Source: JAVBLW01 sp031553215
GTDB taxonomy: Bacteria > Bacillota_I > Bacilli_A > Acholeplasmatales > Anaeroplasmataceae
DNA length: 48,256 bases
Reading direction: 5' to 3'
Assembly (NCBI GenBank): GCA_031553215.1
Contig: JAVBLW010000019.1
Span: forward strand, 1 to 48,256
The first letter of the stretch is position 1. Every line of letters begins with the position of its first letter. The notes under the pieces are model-generated. The model saw only the letters and a list, made by a program, of their open reading frames with translations, did not search any database and had not been told where the DNA came from. This document shows, piece by piece, positions 18,528-26,915 of this stretch. Position numbers and translations under genes: made by a program.

Positions 18528-18630
18528 CTTTTTTCTCCTTCAAAGATAGTTCCTTACTAGTTTCTTCTTTATACTTTAAATAATATTCAATTTTTCCTGT
18601 TTCTCTAAATTTTTTCATATTATCGTTCAT
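18484..18630 (-). CDS. yqzL: YqzL family small protein
   Basis: 48-residue gene in the gap between era and recO, exactly where B. subtilis carries the 47-residue yqzL. The segment KFRETGKIEYYLKYKE matches the YqzL pattern (F..TG.ID.YL..KE). ATG 18630 follows GAGGTG at six bases. The C-terminal part, rich in Lys and Asp, runs 44 bases into recO in a different frame, ending with TGA at 18484. Function is unknown in any species. Position, ribosome binding site and motif together make it real although short. Confidence 0.78.
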   Translation of the reverse strand: MNDNMKKFRETGKIEYYLKYKEETSKELSLKEKKDGKHKDKGNSNRKH

Positions 18631-18682
18631 GTCATACACCTCATTAATATTATGAGTTTATATGACAAATATATACATTTAT

Positions 18683-19609
18683 CTAGAAATTATCTTTACC
18701 ATAGCCAAGACTTGCTAAAGTCTCTGGTCTATCAGTCCAGTCCTTCTTTACCTTAACCCATAATTCAAGGTGAGCCTTAGAACCTAAAAGAGAATTAATA
18801 TCTTTTCTAGCTCTAGTTCCTATTTCTTTTAACATAGAACCACCAGCTCCAATAACTATTTTCTTTTGACTATCTCTTTCAACATAGATAGTTGCATAAA
18901 TATTAACTAAGTTAGGATTTGTTTCATCTTGTTTCATTGATTCAATAACAACTGCCACACTATGAGGAACTTCTTCTTTTGTTAATTGTAATATTTTTTC
19001 TCTTATTAGTTCACCAACAATAAAACGTTCTGGATGATCACTGACCATATCAGAAGGATAATATTGTGGTCCTTCAGGTAGTAATTTTTTGATTTCTTCT
19101 AGTAATATATCAACATTAGTATGCTCTAGAGCACTTACAGGATATATTCCTTCAAAATTTAATTCATTCATATAGTCTAAAATTACTCTATCAACATCTG
19201 ATTTCTTTTTTAATAAATCTATTTTATTAATAATTAAATAAATAGGTTTTCTAATAGCCTTCAAATGCTCAATTATCATCTTATCACCAGTACCGATTTT
19301 ATCAACAGCACTAATCATAAAGAATACCGCATCAACACCTTTAATCGAGTCATATGATGCATTAACCATTCTTTGCCCTAATTCATGGTGGGGTTTATGG
19401 ATACCTGGGGTATCAGTAAAAATAATCTGGGCATCACTTGTTGTATATACTCCCAAAATTGTATTTCTTGTTGTTTGGGGCTTGTCTGACATTATTGCAA
19501 TTTTTTTCCCCAATATCGAATTTAAAAGGGTTGATTTCCCTACATTTGGACGACCTATTATCGTCACAAATCCTGATTTATGTGTACTACTCAATTTTAT
19601 CAAAACCAT
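18683..19609 (-). CDS. era: GTPase Era
   Basis: 308-residue GTPase that binds the 3' end of 16S rRNA during 30S maturation. G1 GRPNVGKST, G2-region QTTRNTILG, G3 DTPGIHKP and G4 NKID are present, and a C-terminal KH domain carries IGAGGSMLKEIGTRARKDI. ATG 19609 has GGGAG about ten bases ahead and lies inside the end of cdd, giving a 23-base overlap; the N-terminus is a few residues longer than usual. Part of the yqfC-recO block. Confidence 0.95.
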   Translation of the reverse strand: MVLIKLSSTHKSGFVTIIGRPNVGKSTLLNSILGKKIAIMSDKPQTTRNTILGVYTTSDAQIIFTDTPGIHKPHHELGQRMVNASYDSIKGVDAVFFMISAVDKIGTGDKMIIEHLKAIRKPIYLIINKIDLLKKKSDVDRVILDYMNELNFEGIYPVSALEHTNVDILLEEIKKLLPEGPQYYPSDMVSDHPERFIVGELIREKILQLTKEEVPHSVAVVIESMKQDETNPNLVNIYATIYVERDSQKKIVIGAGGSMLKEIGTRARKDINSLLGSKAHLELWVKVKKDWTDRPETLASLGYGKDNF

Positions 19610-19973
19610 AAGGCATTAACTCCCTTACAGTAACCTCCTTAACATCACTCTTTAAATTTGTTAAATAAATTTTAGTATCCAAGTCTAATAATTCAATCAT
19701 AACTTGTCTACAAGCTCCACAAGGAGCAATTGGATTAATAGTATCTCCAGCAATTGCCATAGATTTAATATCTTCTTTAGTAAAACCTTCAGAAATAACT
19801 TTAAATAAAGCTACTCTTTCAGCACACATAGATAACCCATATGATACATTTTCAATATTAGTTCCAGTAATTATTTTGCCATTATTTAATTCTACTGCGC
19901 ATCCAACCCTAAATTTTGAATAAGGTGAATATGAATTTTTCATTGCTTCAATAGCTTTTTGTATTAATTCCAT
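19587..19973 (-). CDS. cdd: Cytidine deaminase
   Basis: 128-residue homotetrameric-type zinc enzyme that deaminates cytidine and deoxycytidine for pyrimidine salvage. The zinc/catalytic motif SMCAERVALF (Cys-Ala-Glu) and the second zinc motif PCGACRQ are complete; NIENVSYG is the substrate loop. Its start is two bases after the ybeY stop and its end overlaps era. Such a small cdd between ybeY/dgkA and era is the standard Bacillota arrangement; dgkA is missing here. Confidence 0.95.
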   Translation of the reverse strand: MELIQKAIEAMKNSYSPYSKFRVGCAVELNNGKIITGTNIENVSYGLSMCAERVALFKVISEGFTKEDIKSMAIAGDTINPIAPCGACRQVMIELLDLDTKIYLTNLKSDVKEVTVRELMPYGFDKIE

Positions 19974-19975
19974 AA

Positions 19976-20410
19976 TTACGCCCTATAAAGCTTAGCTTTA
20001 TCTAAGATTTCCTTTTGTTTTTCTATCATCTTTTTTTCATCACTATCATTCATATGATCATATCCACATAAGTGTAAATATCCATGAACAGCTAAGAATC
20101 CAACTTCTCTTTCTATGCTATGTCCATAATCACTCGCTTGTTCAAAGGCTCTATCTAAACAAATAAAGATATCTCCCAGTTCATCTAAAGCATTAAAATT
20201 GGACATGTCATTGTCCAATAATGCGAAACTAATTACGTCAGTAACTTTATCAATATTACGATATTGATTATTTATGTTTCTAATTTCTTCGGCTGATACA
20301 AAGATAATATTAAATTCTCTTTTATCATCAACCTTCTTAAAAACATCTCTAATTAGCTTTTTATATTCTTTTACATCTATTTCTGTTTGATTCACAAAAT
20401 TAATCTTCAT
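19976..20410 (-). CDS. ybeY: Endoribonuclease YbeY
   Basis: 144-residue metal-dependent RNase involved in 16S rRNA 3'-end maturation and late ribosome quality control. The metal-binding motif HGYLHLCGYDH is complete, and DVISFAL and LGDIFIC are conserved family segments. It follows phoH by 17 bases with GAGGTAG ahead of its ATG. In many Bacillota a pgpH gene lies between phoH and ybeY; none is present here. Confidence 0.95.
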   Translation of the reverse strand: MKINFVNQTEIDVKEYKKLIRDVFKKVDDKREFNIIFVSAEEIRNINNQYRNIDKVTDVISFALLDNDMSNFNALDELGDIFICLDRAFEQASDYGHSIEREVGFLAVHGYLHLCGYDHMNDSDEKKMIEKQKEILDKAKLYRA

Positions 20411-20427
20411 ACTTTTACTACCTCATA

Positions 20428-21390
20428 CTAATTTAATTCTTCGTATTCTTCATATCTTTCAATTATTTTAGATACTAATGGATGTCTTACTACATCATAT
20501 TTTTCAAATTCAACAATCTCAATTTGCTTGATATTTTTTAGAATACTTAAAGCCACAACTAAACCAGACTTATTACCTCTTGGCAAATCTATTTGAGTTA
20601 CGTCCCCAGTAATTACCATCTTAGAACTAAATCCCAGTCTCGTTAAAAACATCTTCATTTGCTTATCAGTCGTATTTTGTGCTTCATCTAAGATAATATA
20701 TGAATTATCTAATGTTCTACCTCTCATATAAGCTAGAGGGGCAATTTCAATAACATTTTTTTCTATCAAAGCATTAGTTTGTTCTAAGCCTAAGGTATCA
20801 TATAATGCATCATATAAAGGACGCAAATATGGATCAACCTTTTCTTTTAAATCACCTGGTAAGAATCCAAGCGATTCTCCGGCTTCAACTGCTGGTCTTG
20901 TTAGTATTATCTTTTTTATTTTCCCTTTTTTTAATAGAGTAACCGCATTAACAACCGCTAAATAAGTTTTACCTGTTCCCGCAGGTCCTACTCCAAAGAC
21001 AATATCCTTAGTATCAAGTGCATTAACATAATCAATTTGTCTTATTGTTTTAGGTGAAATTATTTTATTGGTTGTAGTATGACCAATTATTTTTCTATTT
21101 TCATATAATTGATAAGCTTCTTCTAATTTACCTTTATCTTGTAAATTTTTTATATATAAAATATCTCTTGATGTAATTGAAATATTATTTCTAGAAAGTA
21201 ATAATAATATTTCAAAAAACTTTTCTAATTCATCTAATTTTCTTTCATCTTCACAATCAGTAGATATAGATTCACCACTAAAATTTATACTTACTTCAAA
21301 AAGTTCCTCAATTAATACAATATTACTATTTTCAATGCCACATATATTCTTTGCATCTGTAATTTCATAAATTTTTGTATCTAACTTCAT
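20428..21390 (-). CDS. phoH: PhoH-family ATPase (PhoL/YbeZ)
   Basis: 320-residue P-loop ATPase, often encoded with YbeY and thought to act with it in RNA metabolism. Walker A GPAGTGKTYLA, the RPAVEAGESLGFLPGD segment and Walker B-like YIILDEAQNTTDKQMKMFLTRLG define the family. The N-terminal 110 residues resemble the small KH-like domain of PhoL. Located between yqfD and ybeY as in B. subtilis; ATG follows AGGAGTG. Confidence 0.93.
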   Translation of the reverse strand: MKLDTKIYEITDAKNICGIENSNIVLIEELFEVSINFSGESISTDCEDERKLDELEKFFEILLLLSRNNISITSRDILYIKNLQDKGKLEEAYQLYENRKIIGHTTTNKIISPKTIRQIDYVNALDTKDIVFGVGPAGTGKTYLAVVNAVTLLKKGKIKKIILTRPAVEAGESLGFLPGDLKEKVDPYLRPLYDALYDTLGLEQTNALIEKNVIEIAPLAYMRGRTLDNSYIILDEAQNTTDKQMKMFLTRLGFSSKMVITGDVTQIDLPRGNKSGLVVALSILKNIKQIEIVEFEKYDVVRHPLVSKIIERYEEYEELN

Positions 21391-21410
21391 GCTTTTATAA
21401 TCACTCCTAT

Positions 21411-22523
21411 TTAGCTTAATGTTTGGAAAATACCAATCGATTCTTGTTTCTTTACTAACATTTTTATATTGAAAGAATCATTTAATTCTTCTAAATATAA
21501 AACTTCCATTTTTATTATTTCCTCTAGTTTAGATGTTTTATTTAAATTGAAATCTTCTTCAATTAAAGTTTTAACATGTTCTATACTTGAGTCTTTATTA
21601 TATGTTTTTATTATATCACATTTTTCATATTCTGTTACTTTTTTTACTTTAAAAATCCCAAAGAAATTAAACACTGTTTTTTCTTCTCGATCCTTTTTTG
21701 AAAACTCTTTTTTCTTTCCAATATTGAAATCAAATCCAAAGATAGATATTTCTTTTGATTTATTAACATTATCAGTATATACTGTAGAATTAACTTTTTT
21801 ATACACCGTCATATTGACTTCTTCGTATGTAGAAGCTAATACTAATCCCCTTGCTTCTGTTAACTCCATCTTACTACTATCAGTATTAAATAGTTTATTA
21901 GCACTTATTAATACATCACCCTCTTTTACATATTGATTAAGCTCCACAGCTTTTTTTCCTTGATAGGCATTACAATAAGTAATTATTCCTGTTTTTTTTG
22001 CTACAACATTTCCTATTTTTTCGGCCTTAATTTCTCTAGTTTCTGTATCAAAATCACTAACAACTACCTTTACTACGCTTCCACTTTTTTCAATACTTAT
22101 CCATTGGTATTCAACATATTCTTTTCTTAAGTCAGCTGCGATTGTATCTAATTTAGAACTTAAGAAATCCCAAAAGAATAATCTTTTAGTATTTTTAACT
22201 ATTCTTTGCTCAATATTATTATTTATTTCAAATTGACCATTAAATTCAATTCTACTTACTCTAAAAGTATTAAAATATAAGAGACAAGCAAACATTATCA
22301 TTCCAGCTAGAAATCCTCTGCTTTTCATCATCCTATTTTTAGTTTGTGTTCTTTTGTCTTCAATTATTTCATATTCTACATTATTACTCTTTAAAAATTT
22401 CAAAGTAATTTTATCAGTATAAAAAATTACTTGTCCATCCTTTACACTTATATTAGTCGCAACTATTTTATTATTATATTCAAAAAAATCATCAGTATTA
22501 ATGCTAAGTCTATATAGATTCAT
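21411..22523 (-). CDS. yqfD: YqfD family membrane protein
   Basis: 370-residue protein of the sporulation-associated YqfD family. After a soluble N-terminal domain (about 1-65) there is one membrane helix (about 73-92, GFLAGMIMFACLLYF) followed by a large beta-rich extracytoplasmic domain. In B. subtilis the gene is under mother-cell control; its molecular role is not established. It overlaps yqfC by 14 bases and precedes phoH by 20, with GGGGGAAA ahead of its ATG. Conservation of the yqfC-yqfD-phoH order supports the name. Whether this organism sporulates cannot be read from this window. Confidence 0.85.
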   Translation of the reverse strand: MNLYRLSINTDDFFEYNNKIVATNISVKDGQVIFYTDKITLKFLKSNNVEYEIIEDKRTQTKNRMMKSRGFLAGMIMFACLLYFNTFRVSRIEFNGQFEINNNIEQRIVKNTKRLFFWDFLSSKLDTIAADLRKEYVEYQWISIEKSGSVVKVVVSDFDTETREIKAEKIGNVVAKKTGIITYCNAYQGKKAVELNQYVKEGDVLISANKLFNTDSSKMELTEARGLVLASTYEEVNMTVYKKVNSTVYTDNVNKSKEISIFGFDFNIGKKKEFSKKDREEKTVFNFFGIFKVKKVTEYEKCDIIKTYNKDSSIEHVKTLIEEDFNLNKTSKLEEIIKMEVLYLEELNDSFNIKMLVKKQESIGIFQTLS

Positions 22524-22743
22524 TTATGTTTCCCCCTATTGATATATTATCGATATTTCCTTTAATTTCTATTATAAATCCATCAAATTTTTTTACTGTT
22601 AAATTTTTCCCTATTATCTCATACTTACTTGTTCTTATTTTTTTGGCATCAATTGAAATTATTTGTTCATAATTTTCTATGATAATAAAATCATCGTAAT
22701 AAATGAGTCTATTAGAGTGCAAATACTTGTCTATCTTTTTCAT
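22510..22743 (-). CDS. yqfC: YqfC/YabP family protein
   Basis: 77-residue small protein of the YabP/YqfC sporulation family. It shows the family's repeated short beta strands (NRLIYYDDFIIIENYEQIISI, KYEIIGKNLTVKKFDGFIIEIKG). It is shorter than the usual 90-100 residues, missing some of the N-terminal proline-rich lead. The frame is open to ATG 22755, but GGTGAT at that site is better read as the ribosome binding site for ATG 22743. First gene of the block; its 3' end overlaps yqfD by 14 bases. Confidence 0.75.
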   Translation of the reverse strand: MKKIDKYLHSNRLIYYDDFIIIENYEQIISIDAKKIRTSKYEIIGKNLTVKKFDGFIIEIKGNIDNISIGGNINESI

Positions 22744-22796
22744 TGTCATCACCATTAAAGAATATGCTTGTACATAAAAAGAAATTACTATATAAG

Positions 22797-22825
22797 AAAA
22801 AAAGAATTAGTTTTTACACTAATTC
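22797..22825 (-). terminator. Terminator of ftsZ
   Basis: Minus-strand GAATTAG (22825-22819) pairs with CTAATTC (22810-22804), followed by seven T (22803-22797). Lies just after the ftsZ stop. Confidence 0.88.
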
Positions 22826-22835
22826 ATTAATTAAT

Positions 22836-24068
22836 CTATTTTCTTGTTAGCCAATCAGGTAGGCTCTTTCTTGTTGTACCTGTATCTTTAACAGCTACTT
22901 TTTCAGCTTTTTTGGCTTCTTTTTTAAGTTCTTTTTCTTTTTTCTTTTGAAGTTTAACAACTTGTTTATTTGTAAATAAGCTATCTACACTTTCATCATC
23001 CATTGTTTCTTCTATTTCATTATCTTCTTCAGCTACTTTATAAGCAACGTTTCTTTCACTTATATTACTAAAAATTGAACCAGCCAAATTATTTATACCA
23101 TTTTCTTTAGCTTTTAATTCATATCCAGTTGCAATAACAGTAACTACTACTTCATCACCAAGTTCATTATTAATAGCTGAACCATAAATTAAGTTTAATT
23201 CTTGATCACAATTATTTCTAATTTCGCCAATAATTTCTTCTACTTCTTTTAAAGGAATAGATTGATTAGAAGTAATATTAACAATTGCATCAGTAGCTCC
23301 ATCAATAGAAACTTCAAGCAAACTTGAATGAATTGCTTTACGGGCCGCTTCAACAGCTCTATTCTTACCACGAGCAATACCAATTCCCATTAGGGCTGTC
23401 CCTTTATCTTTCATTACAGTTCTAACGTCTGCAAAGTCAACGTTAATTAAACCAGGGAAAGAAATTAATTCGGCAATACCTTGTACCCCTTGACGAAGTA
23501 CATTGTCAGCTTCACGGAAAGCTTCTAACATAGGCGTACCTGGATCAACTATACTTAATAGTCTTTGATTTGGGATAACGATTAATGTATCTACATGTTC
23601 TTTTAAAGCTTCTAGCCCTGCTACAGCCTTAGACATTCTTTCAGGACCTTCAAACATAAATGGCTTAGTAACAATACCGATTGTTAGGCATCCCATTTCT
23701 TTCGCTATTCTAGCAACTACAGGTGCAGCACCAGTACCAGTTCCACCACCCATACCACAAGTAACGAAAACCATGTCTGACCCTTCTAAAACTTCTCTTA
23801 TGTCATCTTCACTTTCTAATGCCGCATTTCTACCAACATTAGGATTTGCCCCAGCTCCAAGTCCACGTGTTAAAGCCTTACCAATTTGAACTCTAACATC
23901 AGCCTTAGAAGCTGTTAAATCTTGTGCATCAGTATTCATTGCTATAAATTCTACGCCACGAACTTCATTTTCAATCATTCGATCAAGGGCATTCCCACCG
24001 GCACCACCAACTCCAACAACCTTAAGAATTGGTTTTTGATTAAAATTATCAAATTCACCGAAAATCAT
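22836..24068 (-). CDS. ftsZ: Cell division protein FtsZ
   Basis: 410-residue tubulin-like GTPase that forms the division ring. GTP-binding GVGGAGGNALDRM near the N-terminus and tubulin signature GGGTGTGAAP are intact, and NVDFADVRTVM is the synergy-loop region. A charged Lys/Glu linker (KKKEKELKKEAKKAEK) leads to a C-terminal LPDWLTRK, which corresponds to the conserved tail peptide that docks on FtsA/SepF. The frame is open upstream, but GGAGGG lies six bases before ATG 24068. No ftsA is adjacent; the gene stands alone between two terminators, downstream of murB. Confidence 0.96.
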   Translation of the reverse strand: MIFGEFDNFNQKPILKVVGVGGAGGNALDRMIENEVRGVEFIAMNTDAQDLTASKADVRVQIGKALTRGLGAGANPNVGRNAALESEDDIREVLEGSDMVFVTCGMGGGTGTGAAPVVARIAKEMGCLTIGIVTKPFMFEGPERMSKAVAGLEALKEHVDTLIVIPNQRLLSIVDPGTPMLEAFREADNVLRQGVQGIAELISFPGLINVDFADVRTVMKDKGTALMGIGIARGKNRAVEAARKAIHSSLLEVSIDGATDAIVNITSNQSIPLKEVEEIIGEIRNNCDQELNLIYGSAINNELGDEVVVTVIATGYELKAKENGINNLAGSIFSNISERNVAYKVAEEDNEIEETMDDESVDSLFTNKQVVKLQKKKEKELKKEAKKAEKVAVKDTGTTRKSLPDWLTRK

Positions 24069-24131
24069 ATTATTCCCTCCATTTAGTAATTGCAAATATC
24101 GACAAGATACTTTTATTACACACTACTATGT

Positions 24132-24160
24132 ATTTTACTTCATTTAACAACAATATTCAA
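24132..24160 (-). promoter_or_regulatory. Predicted ftsZ promoter
   Basis: Minus-strand TTGAAT (24160-24155), a 17-base spacer and TAAAAT (24137-24132). It lies about 60 bases upstream of the ftsZ start and after the murB terminator, in keeping with separate ftsZ transcription. Confidence 0.55.
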
Positions 24161-24200
24161 GATGTATCACTCGAAATAATGCTTTAAAATTTGACAAAAT

Positions 24201-24230
24201 AAAAAAATTACAACTCAATAAATTGTAATT
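24201..24230 (-). terminator. Terminator of murB
   Basis: Minus-strand AATTACAA (24230-24223) pairs with TTGTAATT (24213-24206) and is followed by T residues (24207-24201). It begins ten bases after the murB stop. Confidence 0.82.
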
Positions 24231-24239
24231 TTTTCTACA

Positions 24240-25130
24240 TTATTCAACAATTATTATTTCTTGTTCTAAAATAACATTCATTTCTTTTTTTGCTTTATCT
24301 TTAATAAGATTTATCATATCAATAAAATCCTCAGCCTTAGCCGAATCTAAATTTATTAAAAAATTAGTATGTTTTTCACTTACTGCCGCATCATTTATTT
24401 TATATCCTCTAAGATCTAACTTATCAATTACTTCCCAAGCCTTAAGTCCTTCAGGATTCTTAAAAACACTACCCATATTTTTATATTCTAAAGGTTGAGA
24501 AGTCTTTCTTGATAATAACCTTTTTTGTAAAACACTTTTCGTTTCTACATTCTTTTCTATCTTAAACTTTGCCTCTATAATGATACCTTTTATTTCTTTG
24601 AAAATACTATATCGATAACTAAAATTCAATTCTTCATTTTTAATTATCTTTATATTTCCTTCAGCATCAATATATTTTACTTCTATAATATGATTCTTAA
24701 TCTCATCACCATAAGCACCACTATTTTGATTTATACAACCACCAATATTACCAGGAATACCGCCTAAAAAGGATAAATCTCCAACATTTAATTCCGCTAA
24801 TTTATTAGCTAAATTAGATGCTTGTATATTAGCACTACATATTACATGATCATCATATACTCTAATATATTTTTCAAGTGATTTTATAGTTATTACTACT
24901 CCATCAAAAAAATCACTCTTTGGTAAAATATTACTACCATTACCTATTACAAAAAACTTCATATTAAAATAATTTAAAAACTGAAAAACCTTACATAAAG
25001 ATTCAACATTTTTAGGAAAATACAAATACTTTATTTCTCCTCCGCATCCTATTGTAGAAAGCGACTTAAAACTAGCATTTGACAATACCTCTCCATAATC
25101 ATTTTCAATTACATACTTTATGAAATCCAT
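24240..25130 (-). CDS. murB: UDP-N-acetylmuramate dehydrogenase
   Basis: 296-residue FAD enzyme that reduces UDP-GlcNAc-enolpyruvate to UDP-MurNAc for peptidoglycan. FAD-binding GNGSNILPKSDFFDGVVI, GIPGNIGGCINQNSGAYG, YRYSIF with the catalytic serine region, MGSVFKNP and the C-terminal glutamate in LEQEIIIVE are visible; it is the Bacillota type of about 300 residues. The longest frame starts at GTG 25145, but ATG 25130 with GTGGG upstream is more likely. In a typical dcw cluster murB follows murG; here about 6 kb of other genes separate them. Confidence 0.93.
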   Translation of the reverse strand: MDFIKYVIENDYGEVLSNASFKSLSTIGCGGEIKYLYFPKNVESLCKVFQFLNYFNMKFFVIGNGSNILPKSDFFDGVVITIKSLEKYIRVYDDHVICSANIQASNLANKLAELNVGDLSFLGGIPGNIGGCINQNSGAYGDEIKNHIIEVKYIDAEGNIKIIKNEELNFSYRYSIFKEIKGIIIEAKFKIEKNVETKSVLQKRLLSRKTSQPLEYKNMGSVFKNPEGLKAWEVIDKLDLRGYKINDAAVSEKHTNFLINLDSAKAEDFIDMINLIKDKAKKEMNVILEQEIIIVE

Positions 25131-25353
25131 CTTATTACTACCCACTTTATTATATTTATACTATTATTAGATATTTTTCATTATTCTTTAATTGTTATAC
25201 CAATTAAAAAATAATAATATCACGATATAAATTACTTTATATAATCTACCCATGTATTCTTATAATATGATGTATGCGTTAAAAATGTTATAGATTTTGT
25301 GATTTTTTTCAAATAACTTACTATAATAAAACAATAATAAAGAAATCATTATA

Positions 25354-25710
25354 TTATATCGGAAGAATATTTAATGATGTTAGCCAATCGCAACAAACTC
25401 TTAAAATCACTGCTAGAATAATATATATAACAAAATATACTGCTCTCCATGAACTAGGCGAATAAATTCTTGTTTTTGCCATCAACACTCCAACTATTGC
25501 ATATGTAATAACATAAATAATATACCCCACACAAATCATTTCAAAAAAGATTGAATTAATTAATTGATCACTGAATATATTCACATTAAAAAACAAAATA
25601 CCAACAACTACATATCGAATAATAAAACTTTTTTTATTCTTGCTCATAAAACAACTTCCGATATCTACAATACCAACTATCGTTAAAATCATTGTAATGG
25701 ATTCTTTCAA
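25354..25710 (-). CDS. Small membrane protein, unknown
   Basis: 118-residue protein with about four hydrophobic segments (roughly 5-20, 30-48, 57-76 and 88-108) and short loops. No family recognised. The start is TTG 25710, with GAGGGG eight bases upstream. It lies downstream of the HTH-membrane protein gene and its terminator, and before an otherwise unremarkable 208-base gap preceding murB. Part of the accessory stretch that splits the dcw genes. Confidence 0.55.
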   Translation of the reverse strand: MKESITMILTIVGIVDIGSCFMSKNKKSFIIRYVVVGILFFNVNIFSDQLINSIFFEMICVGYIIYVITYAIVGVLMAKTRIYSPSSWRAVYFVIYIILAVILRVCCDWLTSLNILPI

Positions 25711-25822
25711 AATAAAATCCCCTCACTTTCTTTGTTGCCATAATAAAATTTCACTATAGCTAGGACAATTCAATTGTAATTTATACATTTGACATAAAAA
25801 AGATAGTTTGCCAATATAGCAA

Positions 25823-25855
25823 TAAAAAAAAGAAAAGTTGCATTATTTGCAACTT
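25823..25855 (-). terminator. Terminator of the HTH-membrane gene
   Basis: Minus-strand AAGTTGC (25855-25849) pairs with GCAACTT (25841-25835), followed by TTC and a run of eight T. The first arm includes part of the gene's stop codon. Confidence 0.85.
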
Positions 25856-26861
25856 AATTCTTGGGAAATAATTCTCGAATTTCCTTCCCATACTCTTCAT
25901 ATACCAATTTATACTCACTATATTTTTTTGAGGTAAGGTAAAATTCGAAATAGCTGAAACCTACAATGATAAATGTTATTATTAGCAAACCCCAATTTCG
26001 TGAAAATGTTAAAGACTGTAGTACAACAACATAACAAAACATCAGTAATGCTACATAAAAATTAATCAAATTGGCATGATAATTTCTTATTTCATTATCA
26101 TAAATAGATTCTTTATATTCTCTTTGTCTAATAAACAATGTCACAAAATTTACTATTATATGGACAAATATAATTATTATAGTTAACATATACATATCAT
26201 ATATATTATTTTCAGGTAGTACATCTATTTTGGTGTTTAAAATTCCAAAAGAAATTATTGCTAAAATTAAACTTGCTACATGTAGCAGTACTTTAATTAT
26301 AAAATATTCATCTTTGCTATTTTTCAAATTATAATAAACATCATCTAAATAATTTATGGAAAATGTTTTTCTTATACCAAATTCCGAATTAAAATAAGAT
26401 TTTGCACCAAAAGGAATAAATAAAAGTAATAAACTCCAAAATGCAGAATATTTTACTATAAAAAAACTAATTATAACCATAACTACGGATAATGCTATTG
26501 TAGTACTTACAATATCACTTGGTCTGGAAAAACTATCTGTCAACATTTTAACATCTACATGTTGTTGAGCAATTATTGGATCGTATGATGGATCAGAAAA
26601 AGCACTTATCTGTTTTTTTTCTAAATCTGTATAATATAAATCATTAGTAGAAATACCGAAATATTTAGTTGCCTCAAAAATATGCTCTGCACTCATTTTG
26701 CCTTCATAATTTTTCCATCTTGAAACAATTGATGGAGATAGATTATGCACTTTTGCATATTTAGCACTAGTAATTTTTCTTTTTTCTAAATATTTAAAGA
26801 AATTATCTTGTATTATTTCTGTTCTAGTTCGCTTATCTTCTATTATTTTTTTATTATTCAC
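25854..26861 (-). CDS. HTH protein with C-terminal membrane domain
   Basis: 335-residue protein. Residues about 20-80 are a Cro/C1-like helix-turn-helix (KYAKVHNLSPSIVSRWKNYEGKMSAEHIFEATKYFGISTNDLYY); residues about 115-315 contain about six membrane helices; the tail is charged. This looks like a membrane-bound regulator, perhaps controlling a neighbour in response to an envelope or metabolic signal; that is inference. Start is GTG 26861 with AGAGGTGGG ahead. It sits 54 bases downstream of the DUF4062 gene and could be co-transcribed with it. Confidence 0.7.
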   Translation of the reverse strand: MNNKKIIEDKRTRTEIIQDNFFKYLEKRKITSAKYAKVHNLSPSIVSRWKNYEGKMSAEHIFEATKYFGISTNDLYYTDLEKKQISAFSDPSYDPIIAQQHVDVKMLTDSFSRPSDIVSTTIALSVVMVIISFFIVKYSAFWSLLLLFIPFGAKSYFNSEFGIRKTFSINYLDDVYYNLKNSKDEYFIIKVLLHVASLILAIISFGILNTKIDVLPENNIYDMYMLTIIIIFVHIIVNFVTLFIRQREYKESIYDNEIRNYHANLINFYVALLMFCYVVVLQSLTFSRNWGLLIITFIIVGFSYFEFYLTSKKYSEYKLVYEEYGKEIRELFPKN

Positions 26862-26915
26862 TTTATCCCACCTCTATAGATTTTTACATTTTATTCTAAT
26901 AAACTTTCTTATTTA

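Noticed and set aside
21469..22130. Plus-strand open frames opposite yqfD
   Set aside because: They are shadows of the minus-strand gene with no ribosome binding site or recognisable product; the same holds for frames opposite clpB, the ABC genes and the island genes.
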